Of a stretch of DNA of 64,000 nt, positions 38,101 to 53,100 are shown piece after piece. Position numbers and translations under genes: made by a program. Numbering within the stretch: position 1 is the stretch's first letter; the number at the start of each line of letters is the position of its first letter. Location of the stretch: contig OX387603.1 of assembly GCA_947568835.1 (NCBI GenBank), forward strand, positions 19,182,651 through 19,246,650, in the 5' to 3' direction. Source of the stretch: Protonemura montana (Eukaryota > Arthropoda > Insecta > Plecoptera > Nemouridae). Below the pieces are notes generated by a model. That model did no database searches, was not told the DNA's origin, and saw only the letters and a list, made by a program, of their open reading frames with translations.

Positions 38101-41100
38101 AAGGAATTTTCTTTTCAGTGGCCGACTCGAGCGGACGTTACTCATCCCAGTTTTTCTTTGGCAACGACTTCTGGCTGGGATCGCGTTACGCTTGCGAGGA
38201 ATTTGCCAACAATAAGACAAACATGGTGACACCTCCTTTTGCTGTCAAGTTTCACGTTGTCAAATTGCAAATTTTACTGGCAAAGGAGCTCACTCCAGTG
38301 GTAAGAAATATCCTGTTACTGTCAATTTACTTATTAAATTTATATGCTGAAAAAAAAATTCAATCAAATGGTTACAAAATGACCGTCCCAGTTTGTAAAA
38401 CAAGTCTATGGTCTACGGATAGTCATCCTTCTACAACAGCTTTACATCACTCTCAAAAAGTTTTTTATTTCCAAATGTCAAATGCATGAAAGCATTTGTT
38501 TTCGATGACTGCATTGTTAAATAACTGGAAGGTCATCCTAAAGAAAGATGCTCATGAATCTTCTTATGTCCGAAAGTGAAATGGCATTTGTATATACGGA
38601 TGTCGTTTGATCATTTGATTTCCCCGTGGTGCACTTTTACCAACAGCACCAACGTCTGGTGCTACAAGATTTCGTAACACCTATTGCACTGCACTTGGGT
38701 ACAGTTTATGTCCGGCAAACTTCATATGCATAGCTTTTAGTTTTTAGATGACAGACAGGTTTTTGTAAAAAAATGTCCCGATCACTCGAAACGAAAGTAG
38801 TTCTAGACGTTGCGCATGGTATAATGTGTTTGCGAGTATAGGGCATTGAGGTAGGTTCACTTTTTAGCAGTTTATTGCATTGAACCGAGGATATTTGCAT
38901 AATATTAATTTCACTTGTATACCTAGACGTCACCGGTGCAAAAGTATGAAAATTAATTACCAACTAGAAATTTATGTAATATTTCTTAGTAATGGTTAGG
39001 AATTAGGCTCAAAACCTGGGTTTGTTAGTGCATAAACTGACCAATTTCTAATTTGTTACTTCTGTGCAATTACCTGTTTATAGAGGGTAATTACAATTAG
39101 TGTGTAGCCCGCTTCAGGTTTCTGAATTCGTTCCCAAACTGGTTTTTCGTAAAGTTGTGTGCTGAATTCCATAAAAAGTAAAAATTCGAAATCTTAAATC
39201 ACGAGAAAATGTACTCCATTTAAAATAGCAATAACGATAGAAACACCTGATATTTTGTCGGCTCATTTCAGTTCCTTAAACTCCCACGGCTCGAAGGTGA
39301 CTTTAGCACCGATGCTGCAACCTGGCACGAATAGGGAACTATTTACTAACACCACTACAACTACATTTTTCTGTGAAAAAAGTCACAGAAATATGACTGC
39401 TGAAAGTTTCCAGATTAAAAAGAGTACTTAAATCTTGGTTTGAGGCGATCAAGGATAGATTTCCAGCTTGTTCGGTCTTAAGAAATAACGATAATTTGCA
39501 TGACTGCACACAAAAATACTACTTAAGACTATTATTAAACTATACAATCACAAGATCCGCTGTCAAAAAAACAGTAATTTGGCAATAATCTAGTGTAAAA
39601 GCGCATTTCATTATGTTTTCTTCGTTTCGGTCTTCCTGCGTGAAAGTGCACTGTGACGAAACGGACCATTTCAAGTTTTGCGGATCTTTAATACAAAGGA
39701 ACAGGTTCAAGAAACTGTGTCGGGATAAAATATAAAAAGACAGTTATCGCATCTTGTCAGTGGTTAAGTGGTTCTTGTCAGTGGCTTAAGGAATAAGTTG
39801 TATTCATGCCTTAATCTTCGCGCCTTCTGTTTCAGTCCCGCCGAGTGTTCCTAGGAATTTGCCTCCCGCTGGCTTGCAGCTCGCAGGACATCAAAAGCAT
39901 CCTGCTCGAGGAGTCGGGACCTTTTAACACGACTCTAGGGCAGTCCGCTCGCTCGTTGGAGGTGCTCACAGTTCGACCTGTACCTGGCGAATACTCGCTC
40001 TTTGCTGACCCGAAGTTCCACATACTTGGGTAAGTAGCGTGGAGTAAATTCTATTACCCAAAGCTGATTTCAACATCAACTTCAATTTCTATGACTTCCT
40101 ATAACCATTTCTCCCAAAATAGCTAACCGATAAAAATTGAGAATGCTACAAAGTTGAGTCACCGTCGTTTTGAGTGTTAAGAAATGTAATTTCGTTATTT
40201 AACACAAAATACTCGTATTTAAGACAGATTTATGCTAACCTAAACCCCAACGATTGATAAAAATGTATCATAATTATGAGTGGTAATTATTTCATTTCAA
40301 AGGGTTGTTCAAATGGACGGCCGCAAGCGCCATCGGATGGCGCTTTTAGTGACATTTTAGTACCAACGCACTATTAGTACGACATGGCTGCGCTTTTTAT
40401 CAAGTAGCTTTGCTCATTCCAAAACGCAATTAAAGAACAATTCGCAAAATACTGGTTTAAAAACTATTTTTCTTACACTGGTTTTCAAATCCATTTTCAT
40501 AGAATTTCTGAATCAATCAAGAAATACGCTTTCGTCTTTTTTTTTTACCAATTCATTGTTTTTATTTTTTCCACTTTTTGATCTAATTAATTTCTCAACT
40601 ACAAAAACTTTATTTTTCTGAAAGCTCACGTCCTCATGAAAGGAAAACCACGAACAATGTCGGCAGGTTTCGATGTCCAACTCAGCTGCGTCGTAAACCG
40701 CTAAGACACTTCAATGTAAAAGAAAGGCTAATTTCCAAACAATGTCTTGAAAATGCAGAGTTTTTCAGAAAATATCGTGACCATGCAACTTCAGGAAGTA
40801 TAGTGAAAAAGTAAAAATGCTGAAAACCCCGTTGTTGGTACTTGACACTTGCATGTGCTTGCCAATGTACTCTTAGGTTAGCATTGATGTCTCCACGCCA
40901 GAAGCATAAGAAATGAACCTAATTGCATTGTTGTGTCTCTCAGCAGTTTCTATGAAAGCCGATCGGTTTGGCGTGTTGGAAACACTGGTTCTCGTGTGAT
41001 TTATGTAGTTAAGCAACACTGCGCTGGGTCAGATATTGGATGGGTGACCATCATACAAATGACCAGTTCTGTTTAGGAAATATTTTGGACGGAAGGAATC

Positions 41101-44100
41101 TAGTAAAAAAACTTCATTCGTCTTGCTTATCATCTATTTGGTGGTGTGGATTTGTGAAGGAATCCTGTAGTTCGCGTTGTACCGTCCTTCGAACGGGACG
41201 TTAAGCCGGTGGTCCCCTAGGTGCTCTTCGACAAAAGTAGGCTATGTGCTGGCACCGGGTTTCCCCTCCTCCCTTCTAGGCTAGGTTAAAATCATCCGCA
41301 ATCCTATCATCACCCACTCATATACGGACTCCATTAAATCAGTGCCACAGAACCCGTTGTCAAAAGAGTGCGTCGTTAAATCCAACAAATCAATTCTATG
41401 TAAATAATGGGCAGCGGGGTCATGCAAATATCTCTTTTATGTCAACACATAACGGTCACATGTTTATGAAATGCTTTTGAGGCTTTAATAGTATTTTGAA
41501 AACTTGTTTAAATCTTAATTTTTTCTTTGATCGTTGCACAGCATATGGATTAGAATTCGGAAATTATTTTTGACTCAATTTCAAGTTTTTTTATAGCTCG
41601 CGGTCGTCTTTGGTGTTTTACATGTCTCTTTTCTGTAAACATTTTCAATTATCCCAACCTGGAGAGCATCGCAAGCTCAAGACATTGTCTTTGTGTCCGC
41701 ACTTTCTAGTCTTTCTTGGATATGCTACAAAGTCCGTTATCGTCACAGAGAAGTCCACTGCAGGGACGCTAAACCGTAGTTTTTTTTTCTGTTTACCATC
41801 AACTAGTTCATGCTTCACCTAGACAAAGTTGACAACCTGTTGTTTTCCATCTGCTAACTCGTAGACAATAAACAACTTATGTAAATTCACGCTAAGTTTT
41901 AGTACTGTTAAGCGAAAACGTACTAACAAGTGCATAAACAAGTGTTTGAACACTCATTTGAAAAACACAATTATTTAACCTTAATAGTGTTTACAATCGA
42001 GAATGTAACTTAAATTTTTATTGGGAAAAGAGATTGCTAAATAATTTTAGCACCTAACGAATTAACAGCACGCGACTTTGATCAAAAGTTCTAAAATTAA
42101 TCAAATTACAAATCACAACAACTAACTGAAGAAAAAGTGTCTCCCACGACGAAGATAATTGTAAATTTGCAAGGTGAGCAAGGTCAGGTTATCAAAAATG
42201 ACTTTCACTGTGAAATTAATCTAGCAGCAGGCTAATTAATCGTTGGTTATAAATAGCTTTTGACGGGAAGACATGGTCCGATAGTTATATTATGCGTTTG
42301 ATGCAATGGATACATTGAACGCTCTCGAGCCTAGGAAAGTAGTCAGTGAAACAGAGTATTCGTTTATCAATGCACCTTATTGTGCAATATATTGGCTTGA
42401 AAGTAATTACTCTATGTTCGTGGATCACGGGTAATTGCTTATATTAAACTGATAAGGAAGCTGAAAAGCAGTCTTTAAAAATAATTACCAAATTGCATAC
42501 ACTTTCATTCTGGTGGGTTCATGAGCATTGTCACCCACAGCTCAGCTTAATTTGAAATTGTGTCAGCATCTGGCTGTTTGCAAAATTTCAAATTAGGCAC
42601 GTATGAACTTAAAAAAAAGGGTATTGTTTTCAATGTTTTGGCAATAGCAATGTTTCACAATAAATGAGATCTAAGTCAATGCCATCTTGTTTGCCGAAAC
42701 AACTCAACTTCTTTGATGCCCCAGTAAAATGCAAATTAAGCCTGAGTTCGTTGCAAGCCCAGTTGCGAATGGGGACACACATTTTTACTACTGTAATGAA
42801 ACTATAAATTGTTGTGATACATAATTTTAGTAATATATGCCTATGAGCACAATTGAGTAATGATTTCCAATTGCGTATTCTTATTAATGATCGCCATTCT
42901 CTAGAGAGACAAGTTCGTGGCTAGTGAAGAGTGAATGAGAGTTTCTGCACCATAGTTTAAAGAAACTTGTAAAAAAAAGTTTAATGATTGAACAGAAAGG
43001 CTTACAATACAGAGCAAAAGCAGCAAATATCTCTTTTCACCTACACATTGTTGAGCAATACACTGTGGGCTCAGCTGGCAATAAAATGGAAATGGTTCAC
43101 AACTCTGCATCAATGTTATTCGCGGATTAATTCTAGTGCGTCAAGGAGCACACCTCAAAACTACTCAACGAGAAGGAAATAAATTTGGAAAGTTTTTGAC
43201 GGACCTTCCGATTGATGATTATCTTTCTCGTGGCTGTGTGGAAGTTGAACCCCAGCTCGTGGGAGTCCAAACTGTTTTGAATGTCAAGATCATGATCAAG
43301 CAACACCATGTGTGTGCGTGTTGATTTCGCCAAACGCCCACATTGGAAGAAAACAACAGTTTCAAACTCTGTGTGGCCGGCAAAATATTCATCTATACTG
43401 TTGCACTATTTACTAACGAAAATTGGGTCGGTTTGCGCACTCCTTTCGCAAAGTCAATTACTTCTGCGCATTGCTATTAAAAATAAAAAATAAACTCGTA
43501 ATTAACTACTATGCACATGTTTCGGAAATGACATAGCAACTAAAATCTGCAAATTGATTTAGTCTAGAAACAATCGTTTTTAATGGCCTGCATTTCCCTG
43601 TTCATTTTTCAAACTCGCACCTTTCGCTTTTTGGCTTGCACATAATGTAACATCACTACGCTTACATCACGCCATTATTCGATGCGGCGATTAAATCACT
43701 CCTGTCCAGGTGTTTACGACGGGCTATCGAGGACTACGCCGTTGTCCGCCTCACGAATTACACGAGTCGGAACCTGATCAAAGCTCGCAGCTCAATGATT
43801 TCTCCCTCGGATGTCGTCTGACCATTCTTTGTACTTTCACTGTCAGTAAAAAGAGCACAGTGTTGGCCAGCGCACAAGGTGCAGTCCAGGGCAGACTACA
43901 TTAATTCGCGATCTCCTCACGTGGGCTCGAGGATTTTCATGATTAAACGTTTAATTAAATTGAAAACGTATCTTGTTTGTTTTTTGGACCACTAGATAAA
44001 TTGGTAGCAGGTTTTTAATTATCATTTTTAATCGATTTATTTTCATTAGGGAGATCGGGACACATCATCGGTTCGTTTTCTTTTTTTTTCATACTGGGGT

Positions 44101-47100
44101 GTTAATTATCAATCAATTATCTAAAACCAACATTGATCAGTTTCTCCTTAAATTTCAAAGAACAGCTAATGAGACAAAATTATTCTTCGTATATAACCAA
44201 CGCATATGCGTGATTTAATTACCCGATCTACTTAATTTCACTAAATGACATCAAATAACTTGCTGGACTCAACTGAAAACACAAGTGAAATGTGAGCCAA
44301 AGCCTACTTTGTATCGCGCCAGATTCTAAATTCAAGATGGCCGGTGACCGTTAAATTCGCTGTGTCGCTATATGTTTGTGCTTTTTGCTTTGCCGATTGT
44401 GGGTAGATCTTAATTTAGACCATGTCTAATTTTTGCAGATGTGTCACCGCCATTGTGGTGGTGTTCATGATCGCCGGATCATGCTTCGAGACAATGCTCA
44501 ACTATCAGAAGCCCAAATGCTTCTCCCGAACCAAAGACCTAGAACTGGACGAAGGAGAGAACAACAACGAGGTGGTGAATACCAAGAAAACTGTCGAGGA
44601 ACAGGAGAAGATTGTCAATTCAAGAAAACCCGGTAAGTTTATGGGGTAATTTCACCCTCTGAGAGGATTTTATGTGACTTATTCAACGGTACCATGAAAG
44701 AAAAGGCATGTCAGTAAAAACAGACTATGCCATCAGGCGTACCAGCAGACCAGGCGTACCTTCTCATCATAAAAAGATTAACAAAATTGTAGTTGTTTTA
44801 GCCTTTCCTTGTTTTGTGGACCTAGTTAGGTGAACTACGTAAGGCAAAACCTTTGAGCCTTATTCTAAAGGGTGACTTCTTTAAGTTTGTTAGTAATTTT
44901 TCGTCCAGGTATTTAAGTAAACAATGTGGCTATTGTCATAACCACCACGCACCATCAAACCCATAGACGAGCGAAGAGAGTCAAATGTTTCCGATTTCAT
45001 TTCTTAATCTCGATCAAAACATATTTACAGTCATGCAACACCATGGCAATTTGGCAGAACACAACAAGAGATTTGTTGTGTTCCAAATCTATCCCAATCT
45101 ATCCAAAACCGGATAGATCACTCTAGTTACTCTAGTTTCATCTAGCCAATAGATTCGACACTTTCAAAATCAATGCTAATAAAAAAGAAGAAAAAAGGTT
45201 TCACATTTTGTGAATAGGAAGTTGTTTAGTGTCACACCGTAAACGAAATTTAGAAATCTTTCTTCTGGTCACTTTTTGTCTCTTGAGTTTGCACGATTGC
45301 GCTCGATAAGTTGACTCTTTTTGTTGTTCTTTGCCATTGACACCGCGGCACGGCGTTGCGCAACATGGTTTTCAAGCAATCTCGCCGAGGTGTGATGATA
45401 CCTTTGAGCAAAATTATAGAAAAAAATATTAGTTAACATATCTGGTTTGACTGATCTCCCTAATTATGTAATTTACGTACGAGTTTCTGGTTTGCATTTT
45501 CCAAAGTGAAACTGCAAATGGATTGCATTTTTAATCGATACCTAAAATAACAAGTTAAAAAATAAGTACCGTTTCGTATTTTTGTATAAATACACTTCGA
45601 AGAAAATGGTAATTATTTTATCAGTGGCACTCTTAGGGTATATAGCATCTAATAATGTAGCTTGGTAATTGATGCAAGCAGTCAACGTCATGGCCGAAGG
45701 GTTTCGTTGGCGATAACAAACGACCACCGTCGCGAATCGTCGTAAATTGAAAGTATAGGATCCAAATGTATATTAAATTGTGTTTGATCAAGATATATCC
45801 ATGTATTTTCGAAATTAAGAGATGTTTTGAGCTGTTGTCAGTTGTATTGTTTTCGAAACAAAATATTGCTTTAAAATCTTATTCAAGAAAGACAAACTTG
45901 AATTTTGTTTTCGTCTGATCTTATTTTTAGTCAAGTACAATCTCTCACGATACACAGAAGAAATCTAAAAAAAAATCGTCGAAATCGAAACTGACATTTT
46001 TTGCGAGGCTACAGTGGTTTTTACAACATACGACGAAGAAACGAACATGGTTAATTTTACCTCCGCTTCCGGCCGAGATGATTTTTTTAAAAATATTTTC
46101 AACTATAAAAAGAAAACAGCTATTTCAGGAACATCGGGAGTATTGTTACGCGATTTCACGTAACTGACATGGAGAACCTAGTCACGAATTACGATATTTA
46201 ATCTTCGACAACGATCTCAAAACAAAATTACTTTCTGCAAAACTTCGGCAGACACCTGCAAAATAATTTAAGAGAAGTGGCTGCCACTGTGTGGTTCCTT
46301 GTTTTTGAAAAGCCTGTTCTTCACCATTTTTTTTTTTTTTTTTTTTTTTTGCTTAAGTCTAAGTTATTTCCATGCGGTAATTTAGCTCTTTTAATATGAA
46401 CCTATAATATTTGTAATACAAATTATTCGTTTTCAGGTACACTCGGCCAATGCATTCTCTCTTTCTCTGTAATCTCCAACTGTCACAAGATCCTGAGCTG
46501 CAAGACTCCGGAAGACTCACTGACTCCTGTCCACGGGCTTAGATTCCTCAGTCTTGCCTGGGTCATCATGGTACACACTTACCTGCAAGTATTTGCGATT
46601 GCAGGTAAGTCCATCAAAAAGGTTGAAATGGTAATGACGTATTCAATTACTTAGATTAGACATGTAATTATCTTGCCAGCTGGTTTTAGCTGATATGTAT
46701 ACAATATTACAAGTTTTTCATAACGGCTTTTGAGTTAAATACTTGGGGAGTGCAAACATGCGATTCAATTCAGTTTCAAAAGTTGCTCACGGTGGAAATG
46801 GATCGATTGGGATCCAAATGAATGACGAATGCGTCCAAGAAAATCAACAACTCTTGACTTACATTAAAATTCAAGTCAACGTCTTTATCCTTTAATATGC
46901 GCGGCAGAGGTTGGACTAAGACGTGATTCTTTTCATCCTTACCAAACAGTGTGATATAATTTGGAAGGTGTAATCACTAGACTTTGTCTATATTTCCAGT
47001 AGTGACAAAAAAAGTTCTTGCATAATTACCTAGAGCTGTTAATTAGTAAACCACCTACTTTTCTAGCCCATTTATTAAATGCAAAACAGTAACAAAATTA

Positions 47101-50100
47101 AATCAGTGTTGCGTAATTAATGATTTGGCAGATGAAATTCAAATCGATACGTCCAATCTCAAAAATAAAATGCCTGATTGCTGGTAAAAGCTGCCTTTTT
47201 GTAGGTTAGCATTGAAAGTAAAAGTGATCATGGAAGCGTCGTTATTCAACAACCATAATCTGACTGATTGTAATTTTTTTGTGATCTTATGACAGTCAGG
47301 AAAAGTTGTTTATTTTGGTGAAAATATTATTTATTCGTGCGAGCGCTGTCGGCGTGTACATTTTTTTTTAACGTGACAGTGTGTGACAAATAAAAATTGA
47401 ACCTCCAGCGACAGAAAGCAAATAATCCCTAGTAGCCTACTTAAATTTGGCACGCTAGTTATGCCATAATGCTGTGAGTCTAGCATGTGCTAAAACTTGA
47501 AAGTGCTAGACATTTAAATATTGCAAGGAAGCTACTTATTAAGCGTACCTGAAGCGTTTAGCTGTCAGAATTTATTGACTGGGCTTCATTGTCAAATGTT
47601 TTACATTGCATTGCAATTTTATTTCTGATTTTTATCTGACAGAAAGGGATGTGTGAGTTGTCAACACACCTTAGACGGTCAAGTCAAGACTGGTCGAAAT
47701 GTTGTCATCTTACAAGTTAGACACGAATCGAACAAAGATCCTCCTAATTGCCACTTGAAGCACCAATGCTCACGACTTTTCGGGACGTGCCTTACCTGCT
47801 GATGATTCAATCACAACCTCAATAAAAGAGAGAATATTAGTAAACATTCGATTCAGAATCAGTAACGGCAGGTCAATGTTATAATAATCTATGTTTATTT
47901 TCACAGAAAACAAATATTTTCGAACGGTGACGGAACGCAACTTCATGTTCCAAACCATCAGCAACGCCACCTTCTCCGTTGACACATTCTTCTTCATCAG
48001 GTAATTCTATGTGTAATTATGACATACGTTAGGTTTTTTTGTAAACGACTTAGAACATGTATAGCAATGAATTTCCTTGCTTCCAGTGGTTTGTTGGTGA
48101 CTTTCCTTTACTTCAAGACTGCCAAGCGAGCCAACGAGAACGCGAAAAGGAAGGTGGACACAGGGCTGAAAGCCAGCTCCATCAAATTTATCACCCTCAT
48201 TGGATACAGATTCGTAAGGTAAAAAAAACAGCTAAAATCCAGCTACTTTAAATAGCCTTCTTTGAAATTACCAATACTTATTTGCCAACCAAACATGTAT
48301 TAGACTTGTGTTATATACCGATATTGAGAGCAAATGTTGTAACATTCATGCACAATGAGGTTCAATATAAACATTTTTCGTTAGCATCTCTTGCATTTGA
48401 GGATTAGATTGTTTCCCGAGAAACACAGAAAAACCACTTGCCCTATATTTTTCCCAGGACGTCAGACATTTTCACTAGTTTTCCTCGGTTTTTCGTAGAC
48501 TGACGCCCGCATACCTGTTCGTTCTGGGGATGGTCGAGTTGTCGATGAGGTGGATTAGGAATAATTCAGTTTTTGAGCCACTTATCGTCGACGAGCTCAA
48601 CTGCGCCAACTACTGGTGGCGAAACGCCCTCTACATCAACAGCTTGTTTCCCCGCAGTGAAATGGTAAGACTTTTTGCCGTCTCTTGCACGAATTTCACC
48701 TACTCTATTGGAGGGTAGGAGTTTAATTTCTAGCTGCGCTGAACCTATGTTTATTTTCGAAAACCATGCTTTCCACGACGTAACAGCCCAAAGAAAGGTT
48801 GATAGGATTACCAACAAAAGATATTATTATCCAAAGATAGGATTTTTGGTTAATCGATAGATAGGCAGATATACAGATAGATAGATATGCTATAGATAGA
48901 TATATAGATATGTAGATATTGATAGATTATAGAGAGATAAATAGAGAGATATATCGACAGATAGATAGAAAAATAGATGTATTGATGAAATGTTTATTGC
49001 ATATATTTTACTTAGAAATAAAAATCAAACGGTTATCTTATTATTAGGCACACTACTAACCTTTCAAAAAGATATGCCCAAACGGGGACTTGAACTTCGA
49101 TCTCCACCTAACTATAGGCGGAGGTTGTGGTTCGAGTCCCCGTTTGGGCATCGATTTTGAGAGGGTAGTAGTGTTTCTAATAATTAAATACTTCGCGAAA
49201 TGCTAGCGACTTGCAATTTAAAATCAGATTGCATAACAAACTGTCAGTTACTTTCGTATTAACAATTATTAAAATTTGTATTTGTATTCGTATTTTTGTT
49301 GTAATTGTATTAAGCCATTTTAGAACATGACGGCGAGTGTCATCTGTTTCACAACGAGTGAAATAAGCAAAGATTTGAACAAATCTGTCAACTGATTTCA
49401 TCACAAATCTTCTGTGTCAACCATACTAATACTATTGAATTTGACATAGCCCGAAATCGAAAGCCCACGGCAGCAACTAAAAGAAAAACGCATAAAAATT
49501 CTGGCATACAACTGCCAGACATTGCAACTGTCGGATATTATCCAACTATTGCAAGTGTCAATTACATGTATTCTGTTCTGCGTTGCAGTGCATGATGTGG
49601 AGTTGGTACATGGCCAACGACACGCAGTTCTACGTGCTAGGCATCTTCCTGCTGCTGCTGGCAATGAAGTAAGTATCGGAAACAAATGCAACAATTGGCA
49701 AGGGACTACATATGTCTGCCGTTCTGGTGTAATCGCTAGGAGGATCACACATTTAAAAAAAGTGGGCTATCAAACTGGCACAGAAGTTGTTGAAATTTAG
49801 AGCGAACGAAAAACAGAAATGGTTGAGTGACTCGCTGTGATTTTATTTTTGGAATCAGTAGATGGTGGATTTCACTTTTAAATCACCAATGATTACGACT
49901 CATTGTTTCCAAGCACGCCATACCGTGAATTCCTTTCTGTCTGCGTTAGTATATACTAAAATCGCGCATGCAGTTAATGCTTAAGGGTATCCAAGAAAAA
50001 CCAGTAGAAAAAAAGTGCCTAACCGCAAAATCGTAGCTTTTAAGTGGGCCCTGAAGTATCACGCAACGCAACGCATATAATTAATTAATTAGCCAGTAGA

Positions 50101-53100
50101 ATTTGCACCAATCTGACAGAAAGCCGTCGAGAGCCAAATTATCCATCGAGATGATAAGTCAAAATATCGGGGAAATGCACTCTAATAATGCTGGTGAGGA
50201 TGAGTGCCCTTGTCATCAGCAGGAAGTATCGCAGTGGATGCTAAATGAGCATTGCCGTTCGGATGATTGCTTCCGCTATTCACTAATTGCTTTACATTTC
50301 TCCTCAATAGGCTATCTTATCCTATCGTAAAATGATCACGCGATCGCTTCTATGATCGCAAGTGCAAGTCATTGCACTGCTATTTGTTCGTTAGATGTCC
50401 ATTGCAGAAATGCTACGAGATTGTTTTTGTTTATATGTATTTTTTTTATTGTACGTGTACGATTTAGCTAAATGGTTTCTCTTAGATTAGCTTAGTAGGT
50501 TCGTTAATGGCCTGATTTCGAATATCGAAAACGTATTTTGTTCTAGTCATCAGCGATATGGGATCTTTAATCAACGCACACCTGTCACACAATTTGGCTA
50601 AGGTCATCATGAGTGCAATTTTATGCAAAACGTCTGTTAAAATCCTCACAGAGCGCATTCGAAAATGAGGGTAATTTCAACGCGCGAACACGTGAGGTTT
50701 GCTGTCATACTTTTTCGAATAGTATAAACTAGTGCGCTGGAGAATTAATCTGCTTTCAATTTCAAATGTTCAGAGAGCTAACATAAAAAAGATTAAGATT
50801 ACTTTCCGCCCCCAAGCGCTAACGTTGCACCAAAGGCATTATTCACAGTTTTCAAAGTAAAGGCACATTTCCAGAAGTATCTGGTAGAGAACGTTACACA
50901 CATTCCGTTCTACACATCGCCCTAAATCTAAAGATACATTTTCAACGACTCATCCCAAATAAAATATTAATTTACTTACTAATAATTTGCCTATTTGCTT
51001 TTAATCTCAACTTGTAGTAAACAAATCTGTTCGTAACGACGATGTAAATTTCTTTCCCAGTATTAAACAGGCATTAATACGTTTAAACACTACATTTTTA
51101 AGACAGTACATACTCACCAGCCTGGATTGTAGGTGTTAATCTTGTTAAAAACAAGAAATACGCTGAGAAATTAAAAATCGAACATAAACTGTGTACCATA
51201 GCATGCAATTTTAAAACAGCTAAAACGCCCCTAATTGACTCTTAACCTCACTTTCGCAGCCACTTCAAGTTCGTGGTGGCCTTGCTGGTAGCGTTCCTGG
51301 TGAGCACATGGTGCACCACAGCGTACGTAGCGGTGCAGTTCCAATACAAGGCTCGAATTCAAGAACCCTTCGCCCTTTTCGACGAGCTCTATGACAAACC
51401 TTGGACGCGGCTAGGTCCCTACCTGATCGGCATGGTTACCGGGTACATACTGTTCAAGACGAAGTGCACCATGCGCATACCAAAGGTTAGTGCCCTTCTT
51501 GATTTATTCCGAAGGAAATACGAATTTGTCGAAATGATTCAGAATTGGTTGTTCCAGAGGGAAAACCAGGGCCTTGTCCATATACGCCATGGGACAAGTT
51601 TCTACACTTTGCAATCTGCCAGAATTTTTCATTACCACAGGATTATTTCTAAAATTCGACAAGTTTATTTTGTGTATTTTATTTGTTTTTCCTAACCCTG
51701 CAGCCCCGAATGGTCATACTGCCCAACCTATGACCCTCGTTTGATCAATCGCAACTTCATGACCATATTTTGTGAATTACAAGTTTTTTTTTGTGTGTGG
51801 AGAAACTCCTTTTAATAACAACATTTCACTGCATGTTTGTGAAATTCTGATATTCTACGCAGTATGAAACCAGAACGCATGAAAAGGTCATATAAGGTGA
51901 CAATCGCATCTCTACTGCACTGGCGTCTGCAGGTATTCCGAACGCAAGAATTATTTTCAGGCTCTTTTAAATTCAGGCCAGTGATCTCGCTTACTGTGAA
52001 CGGAATTTTATCACCGAGCTAAAAATTAGAATCAAATATTTTTTACAAAAACAAGAACTGTAGCGACACTCAAATTTAATCCCCTCTTCCTCTTTAGTGT
52101 ATAGATTAGATTCATCATCATCCTCATCATCATCATCCGTTCATTAATCTTAATCTCACTAGACCTGTATTACAAGACCACTTTGTCGAAACATTGCGTC
52201 GTTAAACATCACTAATCAACAAACCATGTTGAAATAAGAGGGAGTGAGATTGGGGAAAATTCTTTTATCATTCATTTAATAATAAAAATAAAGCAATTAG
52301 CAAAAAGTTAGGAGTTCAAGATAAAAAAAATATCAATTTCATTGACCCATCGGTCGCGTCCAATTCCCAATTGACTAACACGCCTTGGAATTGTCCCGTA
52401 CAGTACGGCGTGCTGTTGGGCTGGGTGCTGTCGCTGATGTGCCTGCTTAGTCTGGTCTACGGCCTGCTGCACGTGCAGCCAGGCGTCGCGACGTCGGCTG
52501 CCTATGTCGCTCTGGGGCATACGGCGTGGGGCGTCGCGCTGGGCTGGATAGTCATCGCGTGCTGCACCGGCTATGGAGGTACGCGGGAGTCGAAGGAAAG
52601 CTGGACCATTTGTTCTTGAAATGGCCAAACTATTCGTATTTAAGTTAGTAAAATATTGAATGCAGAGGCGGTTATTTTTTGCATCGTTTTCTGCTGACTG
52701 AAGTATTTTGTTTTCTGAAGACTGGTTTTCCGTCTTGTAAAGGTAAAGCAGATCTGAAGTCAGTAGATTATATTATTTATCTTTATTCAAAGTTATATTA
52801 GTATTACCGACCAGGGACCGTCTGACTTCTGACTGTCAGACATTTTCATTTTGAAGTTTGTCACTCAAGTGGTCCATGTAATCTTTAACGCACTTTGCAC
52901 CCAGGTTTCAAATTAAACGTCGCCATTGCAGATGCCTGTGGAAGTTCTGAGGTGCCAACCTCTTTTGGCTCTCAATTCTTCTTCTCGTGATGGTAAATGT
53001 TGCTTGTTCCAGGGATCGTGAACACCTTGCTCTCGTACCATGCACTCTACCCCCTCAGTCGGCTCACGTACTGCGCGTACCTCGTTCACCCCATGATCAT

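Noticed and set aside
43710..43904. Possible exon after a cag acceptor-like site
   Set aside because: Exons ending 40029 and starting 44439 join in phase through a conserved Gly-Cys membrane segment; no family similarity here.
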